Below are positions 27,205-36,740 of a DNA stretch of 64,000 bases, in pieces; position 1 is the first letter of the stretch; each line of letters opens with the position of its first letter. The translations under genes and the position numbers were made by a program. The notes beneath the pieces are model-generated. The model was given only the letters and a program-made list of their open reading frames with translations. It made no database searches and had not been told where the DNA came from. Source of the DNA: JAXMBN01 sp046349875 (GTDB taxonomy: Bacteria; Planctomycetota; Planctomycetia; Pirellulales; Pirellulaceae); NCBI GenBank assembly GCA_046349875.1, contig JAXMBN010000005.1, positions 124,001 to 188,000 on the forward strand, in the 5' to 3' direction.

Positions 27205-29568
27205 ATGCTTGTTCGACCCACCTTTCCAAGCCTGCCAGCACTACTTGTGGCAATGGCTTTCCAATCGATTCCGCTCGTGCAATGCGGCATGAGCCAAGGA
27301 CTTGAATACAATCGCGACGTTCGTCCGATCCTGGCTGAATACTGCTTTGCTTGCCATGGTTTTGATCACGTCAAACGAGAAGCGGGATTGCGTTTAGATA
27401 CTCGCGATGGCGCTGTGGCAGAACTCGATTCGGGCGAAACGGCGATTGTTCCAGAGCATCCAGAGAAGAGTGAATTGATACGACGCATCGAGACCGAAGA
27501 CGCATCGTTGGCGATGCCACCTTCGGAATCGGGAAAGCACCTCAACGAATCCCAGAAAAAGATCCTAAGACAATGGATCGCAGAAGGAGCCAAGTACGAA
27601 AAGCACTGGGCGTTCATTCCTCCGGTACAAGGCAAGCTTCCGGATGTAGAAGGCGAACGCGATTCGGCTCCTATCGATCGATTTGTGCGCGCTCGTTTAA
27701 AGAAACTTGGATTGACTCCCTCACCCGAAGCGGAAGCGACAACATTGGTTCGAAGAGTCTATTTGGATTTGATCGGATTGCCTCCCACTCCCGAACAGGT
27801 CGATGCCTATCTTCAAGATCGATCCAAGAACGAACAAACCGCCTATGAGAATCTCGTTGAATCCCTTCTAAAGAGTCCTCATTATGGAGAACGATGGGGG
27901 CGTTGGTGGCTAGATCAGGCTCGCTATGCCGATAGCAATGGATATTCGATCGATGCACCACGCCAGATTTGGAAGTACCGGGATTGGGTCGTTGAGGCAC
28001 TCAACCAAGATATGCCCTTCGATGAATTTACCGTCCAGCAGCTGGCAGGTGATTTGATCCCCAATGCTACAGATGCGCACAAAGTTGCAACAGGATTTCA
28101 TCGCAATACGCAGATCAATCAGGAAGGAGGTATCGATCCCGAGCAATTTCGAATCGATAGCGTCTTCGATCGTGTTGGGACGACAGGATCTGTTTGGTTA
28201 GGATTGACCATCGGTTGCGCTCAATGCCACAACCATAAGTTTGATCCTATCGAGCAGAAAGAGTACTACCAACTCTTTGCATTCTTCAATAATCAAGATG
28301 AGCCGACCATGAAGGTCTATCCGAAGGATTGGGATCTCGCTGGCATGCAAAAGCAGCACAAGGAACTCGATCAATCACTGCGCAATCATCTTAAGGATCA
28401 AAGTGAAAAGTTGGCGGAGTGGGAGAAGGCCTTGGATGAGGGCGCTAAGAAGAAACTGCCGAAGGAAATTCAAAAGATACTCGGAACGGACCCTAATAAG
28501 CGAAACCCAAATCAGCGCCGAGCTCTCTACAGCGCCTTTACTCAGGGAGAAGATGCGGACTTTGAGAAGATCTATGAAGATTGGAAGGTGCTCGACAAGA
28601 AGCTCGAGGAAGTGCCAACAACGATGGTTTTCAAGGAGCGAGCAGAACCACGAGTGACGACGGTCTACATTCAGGGTGACTTTACGAGGCCTTCGGAAAA
28701 GGTGAATCCGGCGACACCTCAGGTACTGCATCCATTTCAACCACAATCAACTTCGCCAAATCGCTTGGACTTCGCTAAGTGGTTAGTGGATCGTGCGAAT
28801 CCATTGACGGCTCGTGTGACTGTGAATCGAGTTTGGCAACACTATTTTGGCAAAGGTCTCGTTGAGACGGAGAATGATTTTGGATTGCAGGGAGCAGCCC
28901 CTTCGCATCCCGAGCTATTGGATTGGATGGCCGTTGAATTCATGGAGTCGGGTTGGAGTCTCAAGGGCCTGCATCGAAGGATTGTTCTTTCGAAGACCTA
29001 TCGTCAGTCCTCTTGGAATCGCCCCGACTTGATGGAGAAGGATCCGAATAACGACTGGCTCGCTAGGCAGAGACGGCTTCGGTTAGAGGCTGAAATTGTT
29101 CGCGATGTCGGATTGACCGTGAGCGGATTGTTATCGACCAAGATGGGTGGCGCTCCCGTGTATCCGCCCATTCCTGAAGGAGTCATGACGCAAGGTCAAG
29201 TGAAGCGCGATTGGGTGGTAAGTAAAGGGGAAGATCGATATCGCAGAGGCCTGTATACGTTCATCTATCGTGCGACTCCACCGCCATCTCTCAATGTGTT
29301 CGATGCTCCGGATGGATTTAGCACTTGCACGCGTCGCATTCGAAGCAACACACCCCTACAGGCTTTAACGTTGATGAATGATTCCGCTTATTTTGAGTTC
29401 GCTCAATCGCTGAGCAAGATCATTGATTCTCAGGGATTGGAAGCTGCGTTTCGTCGATGTACGGCGCGTTTCCCTTCGGAGGATGAACTTCGGGTGCTCC
29501 GCAGTTTGGATTCCTTGGGTGCGGCACGCGCGATGTTGAATCTAGACGAAACGGTCACGCGGGAGTAA
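27205..29568 (+). CDS. Planctomycete cytochrome C / DUF1549 / DUF1553 protein
   Basis: Exported 787-residue protein. After a signal peptide (residues 1-28) comes a planctomycete-type cytochrome C domain with one haem site, C47-F-A-C50-H51, and the usual LRLDTRDGA and MPPSESGKHL pieces. DUF1549 follows (APIDRFVRARL, VYLDLIGLPPTPEQVDAYL, GRWWLDQARYADSNGY, CAQCHNHKFDPI with a second CxxCH-like site). DUF1553 is C-terminal (NPLTARVTVNRVWQHYFGKGLVETENDFG, FSTCTRRIRSNTPLQALTLMND). These giant families are planctomycete/verrucomicrobial hallmarks of unknown function, thought to act with DUF1501 partners. This member is at the short end of the family. The DUF1501 gene begins 4 nt later. Confidence 0.93.
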   Translation: MLVRPTFPSLPALLVAMAFQSIPLVQCGMSQGLEYNRDVRPILAEYCFACHGFDHVKREAGLRLDTRDGAVAELDSGETAIVPEHPEKSELIRRIETEDASLAMPPSESGKHLNESQKKILRQWIAEGAKYEKHWAFIPPVQGKLPDVEGERDSAPIDRFVRARLKKLGLTPSPEAEATTLVRRVYLDLIGLPPTPEQVDAYLQDRSKNEQTAYENLVESLLKSPHYGERWGRWWLDQARYADSNGYSIDAPRQIWKYRDWVVEALNQDMPFDEFTVQQLAGDLIPNATDAHKVATGFHRNTQINQEGGIDPEQFRIDSVFDRVGTTGSVWLGLTIGCAQCHNHKFDPIEQKEYYQLFAFFNNQDEPTMKVYPKDWDLAGMQKQHKELDQSLRNHLKDQSEKLAEWEKALDEGAKKKLPKEIQKILGTDPNKRNPNQRRALYSAFTQGEDADFEKIYEDWKVLDKKLEEVPTTMVFKERAEPRVTTVYIQGDFTRPSEKVNPATPQVLHPFQPQSTSPNRLDFAKWLVDRANPLTARVTVNRVWQHYFGKGLVETENDFGLQGAAPSHPELLDWMAVEFMESGWSLKGLHRRIVLSKTYRQSSWNRPDLMEKDPNNDWLARQRRLRLEAEIVRDVGLTVSGLLSTKMGGAPVYPPIPEGVMTQGQVKRDWVVSKGEDRYRRGLYTFIYRATPPPSLNVFDAPDGFSTCTRRIRSNTPLQALTLMNDSAYFEFAQSLSKIIDSQGLEAAFRRCTARFPSEDELRVLRSLDSLGAARAMLNLDETVTRE

Positions 29569-29572
29569 TGAG

Positions 29573-31033
29573 ATGAACGAACCAAGACTGAATAAAGCAC
29601 TTCAAGACCAAACGCGCCGTCATTTCTTTGGGCAATGCGGTATTGGGGTGGGGGCTTTGGCATTGAGTCAGTTGATGGCAGCAGACCAGGCTTCGGCCTC
29701 CGAAAAGTCCAAGTTAAGCAACCCATTGGCCCCCAAACCAACTCATTTTCCCGCCAAGGCAAAACGAGTCATCTTCTTGTTCATGGCAGGTGGACCGTCG
29801 CAGTTGGATATGTTCGAGCACAAGCCGCAGTTGACGGCTTTGAATGGAAAACCGATTCCGCAAAGCTATCTCGAAGGCAAACGATTTGCGTTCATGGATA
29901 GCAGCCATCGCATCAATTTGTTGGGAACGCGCCGCAAGTTCGCACAGTATGGTGAAACCGGCAATTGGGTAAGCGATTTGCTTCCCTATACTGCGAAGAT
30001 CGTGGACGAACTCACGTTCATCAAGACCTGCAAGACCGATCTCTTTAATCATGCTCCTGCCAAGTTGTTTATGAACACAGGGACGGGGTTGTTTGGTCGG
30101 CCAAGCATGGGATCGTGGCTCACCTATGGATTGGGGAGCGAGTGCGATGATCTCCCGGGATTTGTCGTGTTGCAGAGCGGGCCTCGTGGTCCGCGAGGCG
30201 GCGCCGTTCTATGGGGAAACGGTATGCTTCCATCAACGTATCAAGGCGTACCTCTCCGCAATCAGGGTGAACCAATCTTGAACTTGACGACACCCCATGA
30301 CGTCAACGAGATGGAGCAACGCAAAGTTTTGGATGCTGTGAAACAGCTCAATGCCAAACGGCTGGATGTGACCCAAGATGACGAGATATCGACTCGCATC
30401 AATGCCTATGAGATGGCCTATCGGATGCAGTCGAGTGCGCCCGAGTTGATGGACACCAGCGATGAAACCGAAGAGACGTTGCGACTCTATGGGATCAAGG
30501 ATCCTAAAGAATCTAGCTATGCTCGCAACTGCTTGTTGGCGCGGCGATTGGTGGAACGGGGAGTGCGATTCGTACAACTCTACCATACCAATTGGGATCA
30601 CCATGGCGGACCAACTGAAAACTTGGAAGAGCACCTGCCTGCGATCTCCAAGGAGATTGATCAAGCTTCGGCGGCATTGGTTCAGGATTTGAGACGACGA
30701 GGACTATTGGATGATACCATCGTGATATGGGGTGGCGAATTCGGTCGAACACCCATGGGTGAAGTCCGCGAGTCCACGGGACGCAATCACCATATCGATG
30801 CCTTCACCATGTGGTTTGCCGGTGGAGGCTTTAAGCCTGGGACAACCTATGGTGAAACGGATGAGTTTGGTTTTGGACCGATTGGTGATTCGGCTCATGT
30901 GCGCGATATTCATGCAACCATCTTGCATCTCATGGGAATACACCATGAGAGGCTCTCGGTGCGTTCGCAAGGATTGGATTTTAGGTTAACCGGTGTTTTG
31001 CCTGCCAAGATTCTTAAAGAGATTTTGGCCTAA
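29573..31033 (+). CDS. DUF1501 protein, Tat-exported
   Basis: 486 residues, partner of the preceding cytochrome/DUF1553 gene (4-nt gap, surely one operon). The N-terminus QTRRHFFGQCGIGVGALALS is a twin-arginine signal with RR and a hydrophobic core, so a folded, possibly cofactor-bearing protein is exported. The body shows DUF1501 signatures typical of the alkaline-phosphatase/sulfatase-like fold: KRVIFLFMAGGPSQLDMFE, CDDLPGFVVLQSG, WDHHGGPTENLEEHLP, DDTIVIWGGEFGRTPMGE, GRNHHIDAFTMWFAGGG. Function unknown; metal-binding His/Asp residues of the superfamily appear kept. Confidence 0.94.
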   Translation: MNEPRLNKALQDQTRRHFFGQCGIGVGALALSQLMAADQASASEKSKLSNPLAPKPTHFPAKAKRVIFLFMAGGPSQLDMFEHKPQLTALNGKPIPQSYLEGKRFAFMDSSHRINLLGTRRKFAQYGETGNWVSDLLPYTAKIVDELTFIKTCKTDLFNHAPAKLFMNTGTGLFGRPSMGSWLTYGLGSECDDLPGFVVLQSGPRGPRGGAVLWGNGMLPSTYQGVPLRNQGEPILNLTTPHDVNEMEQRKVLDAVKQLNAKRLDVTQDDEISTRINAYEMAYRMQSSAPELMDTSDETEETLRLYGIKDPKESSYARNCLLARRLVERGVRFVQLYHTNWDHHGGPTENLEEHLPAISKEIDQASAALVQDLRRRGLLDDTIVIWGGEFGRTPMGEVRESTGRNHHIDAFTMWFAGGGFKPGTTYGETDEFGFGPIGDSAHVRDIHATILHLMGIHHERLSVRSQGLDFRLTGVLPAKILKEILA

Positions 31034-31042
31034 GGCATAACG

Positions 31043-31609
31043 CTAGTCGCCGTGCTTAGTGCGTAAGCGACCCGATAACCGAAGCATCCATTGAATGCGT
31101 TCGAACTCGTCGAGCCACTCCTGTATGACTACACCGAGCGCGGTTCGATCACGACTGGGGATGCCCGTTGCACACGTTGGGCCCAGTTGGCTTTGGGCCA
31201 TCTCACGATATCGAGACAATGTTCGATCACCATAGCGACCGCATACAAAGTCATCCTCGGATACAAAGAGGACGGACGGTACGCGAGCCGCCCCGCACGT
31301 TTGCAATTCGGTTGACAATACTTGGCAATCATCGCGATCAAAATAGCGAACGCGAATCTTGGGAGAAGCGGTTGCAAAGTGATCGAAAATGGGGCATTGA
31401 TTCACGCAATCACCACACCAAGCACCCGCAAGGACGAACACCTTCATTTCGCGTGTAAAGGATGAGAGTAGTTGAAGCTGATCGGGTGAGAGCTCAATGT
31501 CGCGATGCATGGCGTTCCACTTTTCACGCTGTGGTGGAGTGGCGTACCGATCCAAGAACGGTTCGTATTCAAAGCCTTGAGCAAACAAAGAAGCTAAATC
31601 GAGTGCCAT
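31043..31609 (-). CDS. Thioredoxin-fold protein
   Basis: 188-residue protein with a thioredoxin-like core. VFVLAGAWCGDCVNQCPIF holds the active-site C-G-D-C, and VPSVLFVSEDDFV contains the conserved cis-Pro that follows the active site. No signal peptide is obvious, so it is probably cytoplasmic, where it may reduce disulfides or act on small thiols. The CGDC site is closer to small redox thioredoxin-like proteins than to classical thioredoxin (CGPC). A GTG at 31630 would give seven more residues; I prefer the ATG at 31609. It converges with the DUF1501 gene (9-nt gap). Confidence 0.85.
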   Translation of the reverse strand: MALDLASLFAQGFEYEPFLDRYATPPQREKWNAMHRDIELSPDQLQLLSSFTREMKVFVLAGAWCGDCVNQCPIFDHFATASPKIRVRYFDRDDCQVLSTELQTCGAARVPSVLFVSEDDFVCGRYGDRTLSRYREMAQSQLGPTCATGIPSRDRTALGVVIQEWLDEFERIQWMLRLSGRLRTKHGD

Positions 31610-31732
31610 AGAGGTGATCACGCAGCCCACCGAGTTCGGAGGGTTTCTGAGGAGTCTCGAACTAAGAAAACAAGTCCCAGCTAGAGTGTAGAAGGCTCGG
31701 CAATTCCTGCAAGCGTGATGGCAGGTAGCGAT

Positions 31733-32341
31733 TTACTCGATGGGCTCGCAGACTTCCTTCAATTTTTCCAAGGCGCGGAGCCATAGCATGCGCGTGGCCC
31801 CCACGGATCGGTCCATGAGTTTGGCGATTTCCTCAAAGGAATGTCCCTGCAGATTGCGAAAGACGATCACATCGCGGTAGTGTTGCGGGAGTTTGGCGAG
31901 CTCGTTGGAGATCGCAACGGCCCGTTCTTCCATGTGCATCGGGCTGCTGGGCGAGTTTGTTCGGGCTGGAATCAGTTTGGCGTAGTTTGCTGCAGACCGA
32001 TCGACCGAGGTGTGAATTTGTTCGATCGAAACTTCGCGACGAATGTCCCGTTTTCCAGCCTTCACATGTTCGTCGATGATATGGTGCAGGCGATGGATCA
32101 GGATTTGGCGGAGCCATCCGATGAGTTCGCGTTCGGATTGTCCGCGGAAATCGGCGAAGTCTCGATGCGCCGCGAGAAGGGTCTCTTGGACCAGATCGGA
32201 AGGACTGACCCGTCGTCGGAGTCGCTGATCGAGTTGGGTGGAAGCGAGGATGGTGAGATAGTTGCAGTACCATTCGAGCATCACCCCAATGGCCGCCTTG
32301 TCTCCTTGTTTGGCTCGTTCCAGCTGTTCTGAAAACCCCAC
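31733..32341 (-). CDS. ECF-type RNA polymerase sigma factor
   Basis: About 202-residue sigma-70-family factor of a planctomycete ECF type. Region 2 reads RRRVSPSDLVQETLLAAHRDF with the -10 recognition helix; region 4 reads LPQHYRDVIVFRNLQGHSFEEIAKLMDRSVGATRMLWLRALEKLKE, a helix-turn-helix for -35 recognition. The frame is open further upstream to 32476, but that stretch is poorly conserved. A GTG at 32341, preceded by GGGGGA with 7-nt spacing, fits where family members begin; GTG at 32410 is another option. No anti-sigma factor is adjacent, so the signal is unknown. Confidence 0.85.
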   Translation of the reverse strand: MGFSEQLERAKQGDKAAIGVMLEWYCNYLTILASTQLDQRLRRRVSPSDLVQETLLAAHRDFADFRGQSERELIGWLRQILIHRLHHIIDEHVKAGKRDIRREVSIEQIHTSVDRSAANYAKLIPARTNSPSSPMHMEERAVAISNELAKLPQHYRDVIVFRNLQGHSFEEIAKLMDRSVGATRMLWLRALEKLKEVCEPIE

Positions 32342-32587
32342 CCGATCTTCCCCCAATTTGGCTTCCACAGCGATACCCGTCCTCTCTAACTTACCATCTT
32401 TTCGCGTCACCCTCTCTTTGCTTAGGCCGCTTTCCTTCCGGCAACGCCACAACCCACCATTAGCAGGGGGTTTCATTCAATAGGTGCCAGCCACCTATTG
32501 TTGAAACCAGCGAGATTTTGTGCGAAAGCTGGGCTGGCGTTGCGGTTGGGGATTGGGGTAGTCTGCGACGCCAGAAAGGAGTCTTTG

Positions 32588-33577
32588 ATGCCCAGGGTTT
32601 CGATCGTCGTACCGGTTTACAATGCTGCGCCATTCTTGGTGGATGCCATGGCGAGCATGGTGACGCAGACGATGGAAGACTGGGAAATGATCGCCGTCGA
32701 TGATGGAAGCACCGACGAAAGTCCGGCCATCCTTGCTTGGTTTGCCAAGATCGATCCGAGAATTCGGGTTTTGCGGCAGGAGAACCAGGGAATCGTCGCT
32801 GCCCTGAACCATGGATGTAAGGAGGCTCGAGCACCTTGGATTTGCCGAATGGATGCGGATGATTTATCGCATCCGGAACGGCTAGCGCGTCAATCACTCT
32901 TCGCGGAAGCCAACCCAGCTTGTGTTGCCTTTGGTGGGTCTTTGGTCGAAATCGATCCTCGGTCGCGGCCACTCGGATTTCGCGGGTTGCCCACGACACA
33001 TGCGGCGATTGTCGAACGGCTTCAAGCGGGCAAACCTGGCCTGTATCATCCGACCACGTGGATCCTCAAAGAGGCTTTCGATTCTGTTGGAGGATATCGA
33101 CCTGAGTATCAGTGGGTCGAAGACCATGATCTATGGCTGAGATTGTCTCAGATTGGCGAACTCGGCAATCTTGATCGCACCATCCTGTACTATCGCCTTC
33201 ATGCTGGAAGTGTTTGTGCGAATCGTCGAACGCGGCAGAGCGAGCTGATGGCTGAACTTTTGGGAAGGCCACGACCTGAAAAGAACGCGGTTCCTTCGCA
33301 TCCGGCTCATTTTGGTGGGCCTGGGAAGTGGTCGCGAGCTGCATTGCGTGGAGGTCATCCAGGAGTGGCCATGCAGCATCTTCGCGATGTGTTTCGTCAG
33401 CACGGCTGTACAAGCTACGCTCTTCGAACGGCAGTTGAGTTTTCGATCCGATTCCCATCGAGCGTTTTCAAACGACTTTTGATGGGTTCGTGTACCATTC
33501 CTTCCTTCAACGAATGGCAGGACTGTTGGAGTCAATCTCGTTCGGCACCTCGTCTTCGAACGGTGGAAGCGGCCTAG
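32588..33577 (+). CDS. Family 2 glycosyltransferase
   Basis: 329-residue GT-A fold glycosyltransferase. MPRVSIVVPVYNAAPFLVDAM is the standard start, VDDGSTDES holds the first nucleotide-sugar Asp, and CRMDADDLSHPERLARQ carries the D-x-D metal motif; a likely base region follows (EYQWVEDHDLWLRL). No transmembrane segment is seen. ATG at 32588 has a strong SD (AAAGGAG at 32575-32581, 6-nt spacing) although the frame is open to 32498. The isolated setting gives no hint of the glycan built. Confidence 0.9.
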   Translation: MPRVSIVVPVYNAAPFLVDAMASMVTQTMEDWEMIAVDDGSTDESPAILAWFAKIDPRIRVLRQENQGIVAALNHGCKEARAPWICRMDADDLSHPERLARQSLFAEANPACVAFGGSLVEIDPRSRPLGFRGLPTTHAAIVERLQAGKPGLYHPTTWILKEAFDSVGGYRPEYQWVEDHDLWLRLSQIGELGNLDRTILYYRLHAGSVCANRRTRQSELMAELLGRPRPEKNAVPSHPAHFGGPGKWSRAALRGGHPGVAMQHLRDVFRQHGCTSYALRTAVEFSIRFPSSVFKRLLMGSCTIPSFNEWQDCWSQSRSAPRLRTVEAA

Positions 33578-33646
33578 TTTCCGTCGCCAAAGCAGTGCTC
33601 CTGCGATGAGTGAACAAGTCTAGAATTCTTGGATGACAAGGGTTCA

Positions 33647-33666
33647 GCTAGTGGTCAGATACTAGC
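33647..33666 (+). terminator. Weak terminator-like hairpin
   Basis: GCTAGT (33647-33652) and ACTAGC (33661-33666) form a perfect 6-bp stem with an 8-nt loop, 70 nt past the glycosyltransferase. The following ACTTTCCCTT is a poor U-tract, so function is uncertain. Confidence 0.3.
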
Positions 33667-33733
33667 ACTTTCCCTTAGAATGCTGCCTTTTCGTGGATGT
33701 CTGAACACTCCTCCAGGAAGATTGGGTACAGCT

Positions 33734-34591
33734 ATGGGTAGTGAGGCCAAATGGCCGATTGGGGTCTTCACAAGTATTGATGCCGGTCTTGGCGTTCATC
33801 TTGAAGTAGCCAAAGAGCTTGGCGTTCCCACCATTCAATTGCATGCCCCTGCTCGCGAGACTCGGACTTCTGAGAATGCGGCCGCGTTTTGCAAGAAGCT
33901 CGAACAGATGGGGATCGAGCTGACGTGTGTATTCGGCGGTTTTGATGGAGAGAGCTATGCCGACATTCCAACCGTCGAAAAGACCGTGGGGTTGGTACCA
34001 GAAGAAACGCGAGCCCAGCGACTGCGGGAAATGAAGGAGATCTCGGACTTTGCCCGACTTCTGGGATGTGACGTGATCGGGTTGCATCTTGGCTTTGTGC
34101 CTCACGATACAACTTCGAAGAACTATGCGCAGGTAGTCGAGGTAACACGCCAACTATGTGACCATGCAGCGCGCAATGAGCAAAACGTGCATCTCGAGAC
34201 CGGGCAAGAAACAGCCGATGGGTTGTTGGCTTTTCTCAAGCATGTCGAACGAAGCAATTTGTTTGTCAACTTCGATCCTGCAAACATGATTCTCTATGGT
34301 ACCGGCGAACCGATTGAAGCATTGAAGAAGATTGGATCGTATGTACGGAGCATCCATTGCAAAGATGCTACATGGTCCGATCAACTAGGTGTGACTTGGG
34401 GTTGCGAAGTCCCGCTTGGAAAGGGACAGGTCAACATGGAAAAGTATCTGCAAACGTTGGCCGAGATCGGATACAACGGTCCGTTGACGATCGAACGCGA
34501 GATCCCTCAGGAACCAGAGCGTCAAAAGGCAGAGATCAGTCATGCGATTGATTTATTGTCGCGACTTCGAAAACAAATTGTGGGCGCGTAA
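33734..34591 (+). CDS. Sugar phosphate isomerase/epimerase (TIM barrel)
   Basis: 285 residues of the xylose-isomerase-like TIM-barrel family. Typical pieces are GVFTSIDAGLGVHLEVAKELGVPTIQLHAP, LGCDVIGLHLGFVP, VHLETGQETADGLL (a metal-ligand Glu), FVNFDPANMILYGTG, SIHCKDA and LTIEREIP, giving the Glu/Asp/His/Glu metal set expected of this fold. The family includes isomerases, epimerases and endonuclease IV-like members, so the substrate cannot be named. The frame is open from 33629, but ATG at 33734 begins the recognisable fold. Confidence 0.88.
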   Translation: MGSEAKWPIGVFTSIDAGLGVHLEVAKELGVPTIQLHAPARETRTSENAAAFCKKLEQMGIELTCVFGGFDGESYADIPTVEKTVGLVPEETRAQRLREMKEISDFARLLGCDVIGLHLGFVPHDTTSKNYAQVVEVTRQLCDHAARNEQNVHLETGQETADGLLAFLKHVERSNLFVNFDPANMILYGTGEPIEALKKIGSYVRSIHCKDATWSDQLGVTWGCEVPLGKGQVNMEKYLQTLAEIGYNGPLTIEREIPQEPERQKAEISHAIDLLSRLRKQIVGA

Positions 34592-34648
34592 GCCAAGGCT
34601 TTTATTAGCGAGTTCGTTGCGCACCTAACGATCACATGAAGGGAAACG

Positions 34649-34673
34649 GGCGATTTCCTAGTCGGGAATCGCC
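34649..34673. terminator. Hairpin between convergent genes
   Basis: GGCGATTTCC (34649-34658) pairs with GGGAATCGCC (34664-34673), ten base pairs with one T-G wobble and a 5-nt loop. It overlaps the last codons of the minus-strand permease and faces the end of the plus-strand isomerase, so it could end transcription from either side. No strong T-run follows on either strand. Confidence 0.45.
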
Positions 34674-36197
34674 AGGAACAATCGTCGAAACGCGCGACTC
34701 ATGTCGAGTCCAAACTGTTTCGCTTCGTCGCCATCTCGATCTTCGGCTGCGTGTTCGAGAAGCTCAAGCTTCGTCATGTAGACGTGGAGCTTCATCTGTT
34801 GATAGGACGACAACGGCTTTCGACGCAAATACGATCCGACCACGAGTTTATGGGCCCAGTCTTCTTGAATGGGTATCCAATGCTCCATGGCGGCCCAATC
34901 TTTCTGAATCGCTGCCGAATGAATCTCGGTATTGATGAGAGTCATCTCTTTGTGAATTTCGCTGCTGGGTGGATAGAACAAGAAACCACCTGCAACACTG
35001 GAAACAAATAGGCTAATCAAGCAAACGACCCCGATCATCCAATCGGGGAGAACGATATCCAGCGATGGTCGCGATGATGCATTGGGTACCTGGCGGGTTA
35101 AGGCATGCATCCAACGATCGGTAAGTCCAAACTTGGCGAAGATGGCTCCCGCGAAGAGAAAGAGTATCGAGAACGCGGCTGCAACCAATTCAGGAGTGGA
35201 AGCGTTGGCGCTATTTTGAAGCACTTCGAACGATCGTCCCGCAAGATTGCCCTCATCGGATTGAAATGGATTGCAATAGGCATCGAAAGCATGCGTATGA
35301 TCTGCCGGTTGCACTCCCTTGGGATAGAGAGGGCCTGAGAATGCATAGCCCATTGCCAAGACTATGATCGACAAGGATGCGAACCACGAGATGGTTCGAC
35401 GCAGGCCATAGGTTCCAAGGCTCCAGGAGATCGTCCCCAAATTGACGCCGGTACCAAGGACCAACATCGCAAAAGCGGCACCTACCGAATTGCCATGCTC
35501 GAACATGGCGGCCACCTGTACAATGGCTGACATAGGAGTGATATAGGCCAAAGAGGAAACGGCGGCCATGGTGATCGGTGCCCAAACATTCTCATGGTTG
35601 GCGGCTCGTTGAAGGACTCCAGCGGGAAGCATCGCAGCGAGAACTCCCGCCCCTAGGCAAGCGATTCCGACTGTCCAAGTCGTTCGATTCCAAGCGATCT
35701 GGCACATCGAAAGCAAGACGGCTGCAATGCGGCTGAATACCATGAGGTGCTACGACGATAGGATCGACGCAGGGCGAGTCCTCTGCAAGCCAATAGTCCC
35801 ACAGCAATCCCATCAACGTAACGATTGCGAGCGAACCAAGGCTAAAGCACAGAATCGTGATCGGATCGGAGAGTGTAAGTCCATAGAGTACGGAGATCGG
35901 ATTGAAAAGAGGCGCGGTGAGCCCAAAGGCTAACGTGGTTCCACCGGAGATGCCGCTGCGCCGCATCTGATTCATAACGGGAATGACTCCTAACGAGCAT
36001 ACAGGTAAGAGCATTCCCAAGAGCCAAGCTTGTGGTAGTTGACGCCAAGTGTTTCCGCCAAACAATCGATAGGTACCCTCGCGACCGAGAACCCTTTCGA
36101 AGATCGCAGCGACCAACCAACCGACGATGAGTGTTGGGAAGCATGCCAACAGAACCTGCCCCATTCGCACCAGTGCGCCCCAAAAATATAGATCCAT
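34658..36197 (-). pseudogene. YraQ/SO_0444-type permease, frame broken near 35741
   Basis: The 5' part (from ATG 36197, with GGAG 9 nt upstream) reads multi-pass membrane sequence with LLGMLLPVCSLGVIPVMNQMRRSG and LAFGLTAPLFNPISVLYGL. This is the CSCGxIP-type core of the predicted permease family (PF03773), some members of which export metals or arsenicals. After VDPIVVAPHG it continues for about 50 non-membrane residues and stops at 35592. The second half (AAVLLSMCQIAWNRTTWTVGIACLG, AYITPMSAIVQVAAMFEHGNSVGA) lies in the next frame and runs to 34658 with a soluble tail. Removing one base near 35738-35743 makes a single protein of about 512 residues. Two overlapping subunits are possible but less likely, because the out-of-frame tail looks like non-coding translation. 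Confidence 0.75.
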
Positions 36198-36257
36198 AGG
36201 TTGGAACTCCAAGTCATTGTCTTCGGTAAGTGTCTTCGTTCGGAAAGGCTCTTCGCA

Positions 36258-36710
36258 TCAACTGGACAAAACATGAATGGCCTGATCTTCCAAGGATTGA
36301 TTGGCTTGGCGAAGTAACGCCAGGAGCTTCTGATAGGCTTCGGTCTTTTGGAGTCGTTCAAGGTCGCGAGGCGACGATTCAGGCCAATCGCTTAGGATCT
36401 GAATGGTCAAGGATTCGACTTGATTGAAGACCGATTCGTCGAGATCGGTATCGGCGACGAGTTCTGGCAACCATCGAATCAGATCGCGAGTTTCGGCAAA
36501 AGGCGTTAAACCTTCGGTTGGCTCTTTGCCTTCCGATAATTGGAGAATTCGATTCTCGGCTTGCTGCAATGATCCAGGCCAATGTTTTGGAAAATGAAGG
36601 TGTTCCTCCTCGTTGTCGGTGGGATCGACGTTGGTCGGTCGGCACGCTAACGAAGAAAAGCACAGGGAACAGAGAAGGATCATCCAACGCAGTGAACGGA
36701 GATGAAACAT
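36258..36710 (-). CDS. Small hypothetical lipoprotein
   Basis: 150-residue protein I do not recognise. The N-terminus MFHLRSLRWMILLCSLCFSSLAC is a lipoprotein signal with the lipobox SSLAC (Cys at residue 23), so the mature protein should be lipid-anchored. The mature part is acidic and helical, with no motif. It lies 30 nt after the second MoxR gene, in the same direction, so it may be a cluster partner. The ATG at 36710 is chosen over 36731 because it puts the basic residues directly before the hydrophobic core. Confidence 0.7.
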   Translation of the reverse strand: MFHLRSLRWMILLCSLCFSSLACRPTNVDPTDNEEEHLHFPKHWPGSLQQAENRILQLSEGKEPTEGLTPFAETRDLIRWLPELVADTDLDESVFNQVESLTIQILSDWPESSPRDLERLQKTEAYQKLLALLRQANQSLEDQAIHVLSS

Positions 36711-36740
36711 AACGATGGTCACTTCTTTCAAGTGAATTCT

